Shown piece by piece: positions 1 to 6,437 of a stretch of 59,528 nucleotides of DNA. Origin of the DNA: an uncultured Actinomycetes bacterium. GTDB taxonomy: Bacteria; Actinomycetota; Acidimicrobiia; Acidimicrobiales; Ilumatobacteraceae. Positions within the stretch are counted from its first letter, which is position 1. Every line of letters starts with the position of its first letter. Below the pieces are notes generated by a model that had not been told where the DNA came from, made no database searches, and was given only the letters and a program-made list of their open reading frames with translations. The stretch covers positions 1 to 59,528 of the forward strand of contig CAIQJP010000055.1 in NCBI GenBank assembly GCA_903872155.1. The letters are read 5' to 3'. Position numbers and translations under genes: made by a program.

Positions 1-139
1 CCACTATCGGCTTTGGGAATTCGGGGTAGCGGCGTCGCCAGTCGTGAATTAAGTGGGGTCTTTTGACATTCAAGCGTTGAGCTATTTCAGCTGCGCCTAC
101 TAGGTAATCCAAGTCGATTTTCTTCCCCACAAAATCCAT
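1..139 (-). CDS. helix-turn-helix DNA-binding protein, AlpA/MerR-like (N-terminal part, cut by window edge)
   Basis: Reading leftward from an ATG at 139 gives 46 codons, open to the window edge. The translation begins MDFVGKKIDL and continues with LVGAAEIAQRLNVKRPHL and then HDWRRRYPEFPKPIV. This 'segment-of-entry, helix-turn-helix, aromatic-Pro wing' pattern is typical of short AlpA/excisionase-like or MerR-type winged helix proteins, which often act as regulators or directionality factors in mobile elements. It is divergent from the gene at 227, and the 87-bp space between them carries a palindrome and a repeated 9-mer that could be its operator. The C-terminus lies outside the window, so the full length and exact family are unknown. 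Confidence 0.6.
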   Translation of the reverse strand, partial: MDFVGKKIDLDYLVGAAEIAQRLNVKRPHLIHDWRRRYPEFPKPIV

Positions 140-154
140 CTTAGAAAAAGAATG

Positions 155-200
155 TCGCAAAAGTTGCGATAGGTCATACGCACCTCTAGTCTTGCGATAG
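155..200. promoter_or_regulatory. candidate operator: palindrome plus repeated 9-mer in the divergent promoter
   Basis: TCGCAA-AAG-TTGCGA at 155-169 is a perfect 6-bp inverted repeat. The 9-mer TTGCGATAG occurs at 164-172 and again at 192-200, 28 bp apart. Both lie between the divergent helix-turn-helix gene (start 139) and the operon starting at 227, where a regulator controlling both directions would bind. The sequence features are seen directly; the binding role is inferred. Confidence 0.45.
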
Positions 201-226
201 ATAGTACGCAAACTAGGGAGATGAAA

Positions 227-1129
227 ATGACAGAAAAATTGGCAGGACTGGTGATCCCAGTATTGGAACCATTGGGTTATCGGCAGGGGTGGGGTACAGC
301 CACTGTTGCTCGTATCCGGCAGGAAATCCCTGAGGACGTGGGGCGTTTAACCCTTCGTCAGCAGAACATTGACGAGGTATTGACCTGTGGTGGGTTATGG
401 CAAGGCAAAGAGGTTGCCACCGAGATTCCCGCTCATGTGTACTTGCTCCACCGTGAACTGGTGGTGCGGGTAACCAAGGAATACCTTGAAGCGGCAGTCA
501 TCGGCGAGGCACCGAAGCCCATCGATTTCGTTCGGGCATTTCTGGGCACCGAAGCAAACTTCGACCCCTTGACCGCAACTTGGTTGTTTTTGCAGAGCGA
601 GTTTGAACGGGTCGAACTCGAAGGCGAACTCGCCATGGCCATCGCTCATCTGCTTGCAGCGTGGCCACAGATCACCGATGGCACCCAAGTCACAGTCGGA
701 CCTGTGCTTGAAGACATTTCAATCGGCAATGTGGTGTTCGAGGTCGACACGGTTGATGTCACTTTTGGTGATCACCGTATGGGTGTTGAAGTGAACTGGC
801 CAGGAGCCGTGCTCGTTCGGCTTGTGCCTCTGTACCCGTCTCCAAAAGATCTTGAAGAAATGGCGTTGGGTGCGTTGGTGCACGGCATTGCGACAGGTTG
901 CCCACCACAGCGACTTGTGGTGTGGGGTTTGCAGTCAGGCAAAGGTATTGCAACTGATGTTGAACGTGACTGGCTTGAGATGGCAATTGCAGGCACACAG
1001 TTGGCAACTCAAGCAATCGCGAATATTCGTAACGATCGTGGGGTAGTGGTGCAAGGTGGCGCACATTGCATGCTCTGTCCGTTCAGCGACTCTTGTGATG
1101 TGAGCGAGGCCGATGAGTATCCGTTCTGA
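227..1129 (+). CDS. RecB/Cas4-like PD-(D/E)XK family protein with C-terminal Cys cluster (probably degenerate)
   Basis: About 300 residues. An AGGGAG ribosome-binding site at 215-220 abuts an ATG at 221 but sits 6 nt before a second in-frame ATG at 227, so 227 is preferred. The C-terminus has HCMLCPFSDSC, a C-x2-C-x5-C cluster like the [4Fe-4S]-binding end of Cas4/AddB-type nucleases, preceded by the helical segment usual in that fold. The catalytic D-x(n)-(D/E)-x-K core is only partly recognisable: VDTVDV is followed about ten residues on by GVEVNW, so the expected Lys would be Asn. Nuclease activity is therefore doubtful. It is the first gene of an operon with recombinase-like and transposase-like genes, which suggests a role in DNA handling. 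The family is inferred from pattern only. Confidence 0.4.
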   Translation: MTEKLAGLVIPVLEPLGYRQGWGTATVARIRQEIPEDVGRLTLRQQNIDEVLTCGGLWQGKEVATEIPAHVYLLHRELVVRVTKEYLEAAVIGEAPKPIDFVRAFLGTEANFDPLTATWLFLQSEFERVELEGELAMAIAHLLAAWPQITDGTQVTVGPVLEDISIGNVVFEVDTVDVTFGDHRMGVEVNWPGAVLVRLVPLYPSPKDLEEMALGALVHGIATGCPPQRLVVWGLQSGKGIATDVERDWLEMAIAGTQLATQAIANIRNDRGVVVQGGAHCMLCPFSDSCDVSEADEYPF

Positions 1130-1229
1130 TATTTGCGTATTGACATTATTTGAATTGTTTAAAGTATCAATACATATAGCTATTAAGAAAAAGCCAATAT
1201 CTATTAACTTTTTGCATCGAAAAAAGAAA
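1130..1229 (+). promoter_or_regulatory. AT-rich spacer with possible internal promoter
   Basis: This stretch is markedly more AT-rich than its flanks and has no convincing reading frame. A TTGACA hexamer lies at 1140-1145, but no good -10 box follows at 16-18 bp (AAGTAT is the nearest), so a promoter is only possible. It separates the nuclease-like gene from the three closely packed genes downstream. Confidence 0.25.
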
Positions 1230-1481
1230 ATGGCAAGAGGTACGCCACGGCGAAAAAATCTGTGTCAAACTTGTAGCCAACACAATGTTTCATCGTCAAC
1301 GTACTCCGTTGCCGGAACACCCCCACAAGCAACTAATGCTGTTCAACAGCGACTGCGCCGTCGAGGGCAATGGATTCGGGCTCAACGAGCAGATCGAAAC
1401 GAAAAAGAATTTCTGGATGGATTTATCCAAACTCCAGAACAGAGGTGTCGCCCTTTTCGTTGGAGTCAAGATGAAGCGTGA
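1230..1481 (+). CDS. small basic protein with one CxxC (doubtful ORF)
   Basis: An 83-codon frame from ATG 1230 begins MARGTPRRKNLCQTCSQHN and is rich in Arg and Gln. Its stop (1479-1481) overlaps the preferred ATG of the next gene at 1471, the overlap expected for a coupled operon. Against it, the ribosome-binding site is weak, only one CxxC pair is present, and the same bases are open in the frame of the downstream gene (from 1285). Either this ORF is real or the recombinase-like protein has a 62-residue N-terminal extension. Confidence 0.3.
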   Translation: MARGTPRRKNLCQTCSQHNVSSSTYSVAGTPPQATNAVQQRLRRRGQWIRAQRADRNEKEFLDGFIQTPEQRCRPFRWSQDEA

Positions 1482-2346
1482 ACGGCGCGCTCGTTTGCAT
1501 GACGCATTTGTGCTCGTGCATTCGCTCATCGAATCGTCGTATCCTGCACCCACCGGAACCGCTCGCAAGTTGCACGGATTGTTGACACATTTCGAAAGTG
1601 ACTTAGAGGCTCATGGTCTCGAGTTTTATGACGAGATCACCTGTGATCACGTACTTGAACATATGTGGTCGGCGCAAAAAACGAAGCATGGCTATGCGCA
1701 GGTATCGCCTCGTACAGCAGGTAACCGCCAATGGGCTATTCGCTTCATGCAATCGATGATGGTCATCGAAGGTTTTTCAGACGAGCATGATTTCTCGGGT
1801 GACACGGTGGCGCGTGGCGAAGCAGAATCGCCACGACCACTGAGCGAACTTGAAATTGACAGTTTGCTCGGGGTCGTTGACAGCACGCTCATCAGCACTG
1901 GCGAAGACCTATTGGTGGCATTCAGCCTGTCGGGGGCGACTGCGCTTGAAGCAGGTCTCGTGCGGGCATGCGATATTGACCTTGGGAATCAATTCGTTCA
2001 GTTTCATGGTGAGAACCCACGTACTGCGACATTGACCCAATGGGCATGCGGGCGCATCGCACTATTCCTCAACGAAAACGAACGTGAATCTGATCAGCGA
2101 TTAGCAGTCGCAGAATTTGTGTCATACGAGAACGTGGCGCGCACCGTGAACACGCGATTGATGAATGTGATGCGTATGGCGGGGTTCCGTTCAGGTTCTG
2201 GAGTGACAGCCAAGTCAATTCGTTTAGGTGCAGCAGATGTTGTTCTTGAACTCAACGGTCTCGAAGCAGCAGCAGTGTTTCTTGGGAACAACTCACTTGA
2301 TGCGACGGCACGCATGTTGGGTTACGAATGGTGGGCCACTAAATAA
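1471..2346 (+). CDS. tyrosine recombinase-like protein, catalytic residues lost
   Basis: About 291 residues from ATG 1471, preceded by GGAG at 1462; the frame is open upstream to an ATG at 1285. The N-terminal half has the helical core-binding pattern of phage integrases, and the C-terminal half has the integrase fold. Catalytic positions are eroded. The box normally reading TGLRxSEL is SGATALEA, losing Arg I. The HxxR box is KSIR. The LGH box is LGNN, and the residue where the nucleophilic Tyr is expected is Met, with the nearest Tyr three residues later (LGYEWW). It probably binds DNA without cutting it. The stop overlaps the ATG of the next gene (TAATG at 2344-2348), so the pair is translationally coupled. 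Confidence 0.55.
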   Translation: MKRERRARLHDAFVLVHSLIESSYPAPTGTARKLHGLLTHFESDLEAHGLEFYDEITCDHVLEHMWSAQKTKHGYAQVSPRTAGNRQWAIRFMQSMMVIEGFSDEHDFSGDTVARGEAESPRPLSELEIDSLLGVVDSTLISTGEDLLVAFSLSGATALEAGLVRACDIDLGNQFVQFHGENPRTATLTQWACGRIALFLNENERESDQRLAVAEFVSYENVARTVNTRLMNVMRMAGFRSGSGVTAKSIRLGAADVVLELNGLEAAAVFLGNNSLDATARMLGYEWWATK

Positions 2347-3923
2347 TGGCTAAGAAACGGCGTATTCCTCGGGTACAAAACTTTCGGTTAGATCCGATTG
2401 CTGTCTCGGAGATGAATGCTGTCATCGACTATTCGCTCGCCGAACGAAGTGACGGACCAACACGGTCGAAAGGTGGTGATGTTGATCGTCGGCGTGACTC
2501 GCACACCACCCCTATCAACTTGGCTGACATTGAGTACTTCGTTGCCTATGTGTTGTATGGCCCTTTATGGGATTTCACAGAAGAGATAGCGGCAGAGTTA
2601 GAAATCAGAATGGGTCCAGGGCGCCCTCGCGAATACGAGATTCATTCTGTAGTGATGAGCGATGTGATGTTGTATCAGCATCAGTCGATTCGAAAAACGT
2701 TTCGATCGTTGAGTAGCCCGATGGTGTGGCGAATTCTGCAAGACGAAACTGAAAAGGCATGGCCTGGATATGAAACTCGGCGGCTTGGCGACAAGCCATT
2801 GAGTCGAGATCAATACCATCGCGGTCGCAAGGTCTTGTTAAAAGAAGTTTTTTGTTACGCCGACAGATTGCGCGAACATTGCCAAGAGACTCAACTTGAG
2901 ATCGCTCGACTGATCGGATGCTTTGTCGATGATGATTCTCTGACCCATCCGTCGAATCACAACATGATCTACGGCGATGCCACCTGGCTTGAATCGTTAT
3001 ATAAGTCCACGAAGAAAGATTTCCCTGTTGATCCTGAAACAGGTGAGATCTTGCGCCACAACTATGACCCCGATGCTGAGAGATATCGAGATGGCACACA
3101 ACTCCCAGGTAATTATTGGGTGAGCTCACTGGTGCGCACGGCGTTCCCTCATGAACGCGTGATACTTGACTCTCGATTTAAACCATCTGGAATGGGTGAC
3201 GGTGAAACTTTCACCAACATGGTGTTGCCAATATTGAACGCAGTTTCTGAAGTACGAGGCGTGGGCTATGACATGGCGCTGTACCCACCAGAACAAGACC
3301 GAATTCTTGATACTGGACGCCATGTCATTGTGAAGACCTCGCTGACCAACAGAGGAAAACTTGCCCAAGTACCTCTTGGTGCGCACGACTTCAAAGCCAC
3401 GGGCCGCAAAGAGTCACATTCTGTGACCGCAGTTGACGGAACACCGGGTATTCAAGTTGTTGTTGACGGCCGGCGCATGTGGCAACCGCTCGAACGAATT
3501 CAAACAAAACGACGAGGTAACACGATCTACGGGCATTGGCGTATTCCTGAACTTGAAGCTGTGAGTGCACACCTGCAAGGACTGTCAACTTGGATTCGTC
3601 ACTCAAGCACCGATGATGAACGCGCAAATGGCAATCGCCGAACACGAGCCCTGCGCACCATTCCGCCGACCGATCCAGACTGGCGACCATTGTTTGGTGG
3701 TCGTGAAGACACCGAGTCGATGCACAACAACATGAAAGAAAAGTGGTTTGGTCGTCGTGTGCGTGCAGTGGGATTAGAGCGACGCGAACTACAACTTCGC
3801 GGCTACCAAATACATCAGGGCATCACCGCTCTTTTGGCGTGGCATTACCGAACCGGGGGAGACGTGTCTCGCTACTTCGGTGAATGGAAACCACCCGACC
3901 GAAACCCCAAACCACGCTCGTAA
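2346..3923 (+). CDS. DDE (RNase H-like) transposase-family protein
   Basis: 525 residues. An N-terminal DNA-binding-type region has MGPGRPREYEIHS followed by a helical block. The candidate acidic triad is D211 (MIYGDATWLE), D309 (VRGVGYDMALY) and E457 (GGREDTESMHNNMKEKW), followed by the Arg-rich and LLAWHY tail seen in IS1182/IS1634-type transposases. The spacing fits a DDE domain with an insertion before the Glu. No terminal inverted repeats were found around the gene, so it does not look like a free-standing insertion sequence. It is coupled to a dead recombinase, which suggests a domesticated or composite element. Family by pattern; function not established. Confidence 0.5.
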   Translation: MAKKRRIPRVQNFRLDPIAVSEMNAVIDYSLAERSDGPTRSKGGDVDRRRDSHTTPINLADIEYFVAYVLYGPLWDFTEEIAAELEIRMGPGRPREYEIHSVVMSDVMLYQHQSIRKTFRSLSSPMVWRILQDETEKAWPGYETRRLGDKPLSRDQYHRGRKVLLKEVFCYADRLREHCQETQLEIARLIGCFVDDDSLTHPSNHNMIYGDATWLESLYKSTKKDFPVDPETGEILRHNYDPDAERYRDGTQLPGNYWVSSLVRTAFPHERVILDSRFKPSGMGDGETFTNMVLPILNAVSEVRGVGYDMALYPPEQDRILDTGRHVIVKTSLTNRGKLAQVPLGAHDFKATGRKESHSVTAVDGTPGIQVVVDGRRMWQPLERIQTKRRGNTIYGHWRIPELEAVSAHLQGLSTWIRHSSTDDERANGNRRTRALRTIPPTDPDWRPLFGGREDTESMHNNMKEKWFGRRVRAVGLERRELQLRGYQIHQGITALLAWHYRTGGDVSRYFGEWKPPDRNPKPRS

Positions 3924-4063
3924 TTACTAATGCTGTGGCTTCTGCATGGCCAAAAACTAGGTGCAGGCTCGTTTCGCCAGCGCAATGGTGATTTCAGCGC
4001 AGTCTTTCCACTCTGAGCGCACTCCAGTAACCTCTATATAGATGACGTGAGCTGTGTCGGCGA

Positions 4064-4087
4064 ATTTCGCACCACATTTCGCACCAT
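4064..4087. repeat. tandem 12-bp repeat just 5' of the tRNA gene
   Basis: ATTTCGCACCAC and ATTTCGCACCAT stand head to tail (4064-4075 and 4076-4087), 11 of 12 bases identical, ending 5 bp before the tRNA. The pair may lie in the tRNA leader, since a TATATA box is at 4035-4040. It could alternatively be a recombinase arm site at the edge of the left-end module. Role unknown. Confidence 0.4.
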
Positions 4088-4092
4088 CCCCC

Positions 4093-4165
4093 GCCTTCGT
4101 AGCTCAGTGGATAGAGCAACGGTTTCCTAAACCGCAGGTCGTAGGTCCGATTCCTACCGAGGGCG
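4093..4165 (+). tRNA. tRNA-Arg (anticodon CCT)
   Basis: 73 nt without encoded CCA. The acceptor stem GCCTTCG pairs with CGAGGGC (one G-U), the D arm is GCTC/GAGC, the anticodon loop is TTCCTAA giving CCT (reads AGG), and the T stem is GTAGG/CCTAC with discriminator G. The T loop is TCCGATT, with C where position 55 is normally T; this is seen directly and is unusual. tRNA-Arg(CCT) genes are common integration sites for genomic islands, which fits the mobile-type genes upstream, although the element lies on the 5' rather than the more usual 3' side. Confidence 0.9.
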
Positions 4166-4183
4166 CAACACAAACCTGCTGAG

Positions 4184-5569
4184 TCACCAGCCGGCATCAA
4201 TGAACTGTTGCAACGCGTCCATTGCCGCAACTCGAACCTCATCGTCACTGCGCTCAGCCCACGCGCGCGCCGTGCGGCCACCGTTCAACGCCAGCAACAC
4301 TGGCTTGCCCGTCAACGGCGCGAGGTTGTACCACTCGCGAAACGGAACGCCAGGTTCATCAATTCTGTTCCAGATCAACGAGTCGTTCGACCAGAACTGT
4401 TCTGGAAAAACGAACCACACCTTGTCGAGTAAACCCATTCGCATGGTGTCAATTGCGTTTTGGTGAGTGTCGGGTAATGGGGGGTTGAACGAAATGTCAC
4501 CGGCGGCTAATACACCAAGTGGCACTGTGACAACGACGCGGTCACACGAGAAACTTTCGCCGTTGTCAAAATTGAGTTCTGCGCCGTCGTCATTCGATGA
4601 CACTGTTCGCACTGCAGCACCTAAACGAATGTCGAGACCTTCAGCAAGATGATCAGCCAAACCGCCGTAACCACCGAGCACAATCAGATCGTCACCGTCA
4701 GATCCTTCTTCGGTGCCCCACCATGCAGACAATTCATCAGCATTCGCTCCGTATTCGCTGGCAAGTTCAACTTCGTCAATTTGGTTGAGTGCGAGTAGGT
4801 CAATCGTTTCACCGTTGGCGGCGATCGCGGCAGCGATTGACATGTCAGACTCTGAGCCATTGACTGATTCAATGGCAGATTCAATAGCGTCCGCTGCCGT
4901 GTCAAGTGATTCTTGTGTGACGCCACCAGTGAACAGCGTCGTGTCATTGTCGTAATCAAAGGCAGCGGTATTGATATCGAGGTTGCTGAGTGTTTCGGCT
5001 AAGTCGCTCGCCGCAACATCATGCACCCACGATGCACCTAACTCGATGGGGATCGGCCACGTTTCTGAGCGAACGGTGGCAACGCGACCACCAATTCGGT
5101 CGCGTGCTTCAAAGATCACGACCGAATAACCGGCGTCGTGCAAAGCGCGCGCTGCTGCGAGGCCCGCGACTCCGGCACCCAGAATCGCAACGACTTCTTT
5201 CGCGTCAGCAACGTCAATGACTTCTTGTGCGGCGCGCTGACCCGATGCCAATGCTCCGTGGACAGTTGCAGGCGCTTCGCTTGATGTGGCTTCGCCAGCA
5301 AAAAACAATCGGCCGTTAATCGGCTGAGCCAATGCAACGCGTAGTGATGGGGTAGCACCAACGGGAAGGTACGAATACGAACCGCGCGCCCATTGGTCGG
5401 TCGACCACGACGTGCGAATCATCGCGAGCGGTTCGGGTACGCGACGAGGTTCGTCGTTGCCTTCGGTATTTTCGGACTCGTCAGTTGATGAAGTGCCGCA
5501 AGCCACGAGGGTGATCGCTGCCGGCATGGTTGCGAGCAGTCGAATGATGTCGCGTCGCGATGGAGTCAC
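4184..5569 (-). CDS. FAD-dependent amine oxidase lipoprotein with circularly permuted domain order
   Basis: 461 residues. The N-terminus has twin arginines (SRRDIIRLLA) and a lipobox LVAC (Cys24), so export by Tat and lipid anchoring are likely. The FAD-binding GAGVAG (131-136) and the ERxGGR-type box (EARDRIGGR) identify a flavin monoamine oxidase, but they sit in mid-protein. The block that normally closes this family (WSTDQWARGSYSY, then RLFFAGEATSSEAP and TVHGALASGQRAA, residues 54-115) lies before the Rossmann motif. The protein ends at DALQQFIDAGW, exactly where that block would normally follow. All pieces are present, so it is probably functional. The stop is 18 bp from the tRNA. It may share a transcript with the TetR gene upstream. 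Confidence 0.8.
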   Translation of the reverse strand: MTPSRRDIIRLLATMPAAITLVACGTSSTDESENTEGNDEPRRVPEPLAMIRTSWSTDQWARGSYSYLPVGATPSLRVALAQPINGRLFFAGEATSSEAPATVHGALASGQRAAQEVIDVADAKEVVAILGAGVAGLAAARALHDAGYSVVIFEARDRIGGRVATVRSETWPIPIELGASWVHDVAASDLAETLSNLDINTAAFDYDNDTTLFTGGVTQESLDTAADAIESAIESVNGSESDMSIAAAIAANGETIDLLALNQIDEVELASEYGANADELSAWWGTEEGSDGDDLIVLGGYGGLADHLAEGLDIRLGAAVRTVSSNDDGAELNFDNGESFSCDRVVVTVPLGVLAAGDISFNPPLPDTHQNAIDTMRMGLLDKVWFVFPEQFWSNDSLIWNRIDEPGVPFREWYNLAPLTGKPVLLALNGGRTARAWAERSDDEVRVAAMDALQQFIDAGW

Positions 5570-5652
5570 GAGATCATTCTGTCAGTAGGCCCAATACGGC
5601 AAGGCGTTGTGCGCGAAGGGCGCTTAACGAAAGCACGAGAGTTGTCGGCGTT

Positions 5653-6297
5653 TCACTTCACTGGTGCAAATACCAAAGGACGAGCCATCAGTTTCTTAGC
5701 CTTGGCATCGCTCACTCCCCAGATTGACAGACCGATTCCGAAGGCGACTTCGGCGTCAGTGGGCGAGAGCTCTCCGGTGACATGTACCGCTGTCATGAGA
5801 CCAGCAAGGCAGTACGCCCATAAAAGAATACGATTTTCGAAGTTTTGATTATTCAAATCTCCACGCTCGGCAAGTCCCCGGAAAACTTCCGTTGCACCTC
5901 CGCTGACAGCCTGGATGATAAACATGGGATTCTCTAGAGTGTTATGCAAAATCTTTGCCATTAGTGGATGAGTTTGCCTGACCCAAAAAAGTTTTCGGCC
6001 CGAATCTAAAACGGCTTCAAGGCTTTGAGCTGGTGGTGCTCCGTTGTATGACCACTCAACCCACTCACGCCATATCAGGCCTAAGGCTTCGCGAAACAGG
6101 ATTTCTTTGTTGTCGAAATACTTGTAGATGGTCGTGGGGGAGACCTCAGCAATCTCAGCGATTTGCTCGATAGTTGCCTTTGGGCCGATATCAGCCAAAA
6201 CCTGCTGGGCACTGTGTAAAAGTTTCGCCCGATTTCGGGCGGTGTACGCCGCCTGCCTCCCAGCAGGCACCTGAGCGACCTTCTTTTTTGCTGCCAT
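5653..6297 (-). CDS. TetR-family transcriptional regulator
   Basis: 214 residues. The N-terminal domain has the TetR helix-turn-helix: ATIEQIAEIAEVSPTTIYKYF followed by DNKEILFREAL, at about residues 42-72. The C-terminal helical domain would bind an unknown ligand. It lies upstream of the amine oxidase on the same strand (83-bp gap) and divergent from the giant surface-protein gene. An inverted repeat in the divergent region (6359-6385) is a natural operator candidate, so it may control the surface protein, itself and the oxidase. Confidence 0.88.
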   Translation of the reverse strand: MAAKKKVAQVPAGRQAAYTARNRAKLLHSAQQVLADIGPKATIEQIAEIAEVSPTTIYKYFDNKEILFREALGLIWREWVEWSYNGAPPAQSLEAVLDSGRKLFWVRQTHPLMAKILHNTLENPMFIIQAVSGGATEVFRGLAERGDLNNQNFENRILLWAYCLAGLMTAVHVTGELSPTDAEVAFGIGLSIWGVSDAKAKKLMARPLVFAPVK

Positions 6298-6358
6298 GAC
6301 GCAACTCTAGAGCCCAATTTCATGGGTGGCGTGACCTGCGACATGTGAATAACACCTA

Positions 6359-6385
6359 CATAAATGGTATTTGACTCTATTTATG
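6359..6385. promoter_or_regulatory. candidate TetR operator
   Basis: CATAAAT (6359-6365) and ATTTATG (6379-6385) form a perfect 7-bp inverted repeat with a 13-bp spacer, between the TetR start (6297) and the giant gene (6438). A CATAAT hexamer at 6387-6392 could be its -10 box, so binding here would cover the promoter. Binding is inferred. Confidence 0.45.
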
Positions 6386-6437
6386 GCATAATGCATCAAG
6401 TTTGGATTACTTATCCAATCTTCGGCGATGGAAGGTG

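Noticed and set aside
3994-4281. 95-residue minus-strand ORF containing GRNRTYDLRFRK
   Set aside because: It is the antisense translation of the tRNA-Arg gene and flanks, a well-known false protein.
5609-5848. 79-residue + strand ORF in the TetR gene
   Set aside because: Antisense to the conserved TetR C-terminal domain, no recognised features.
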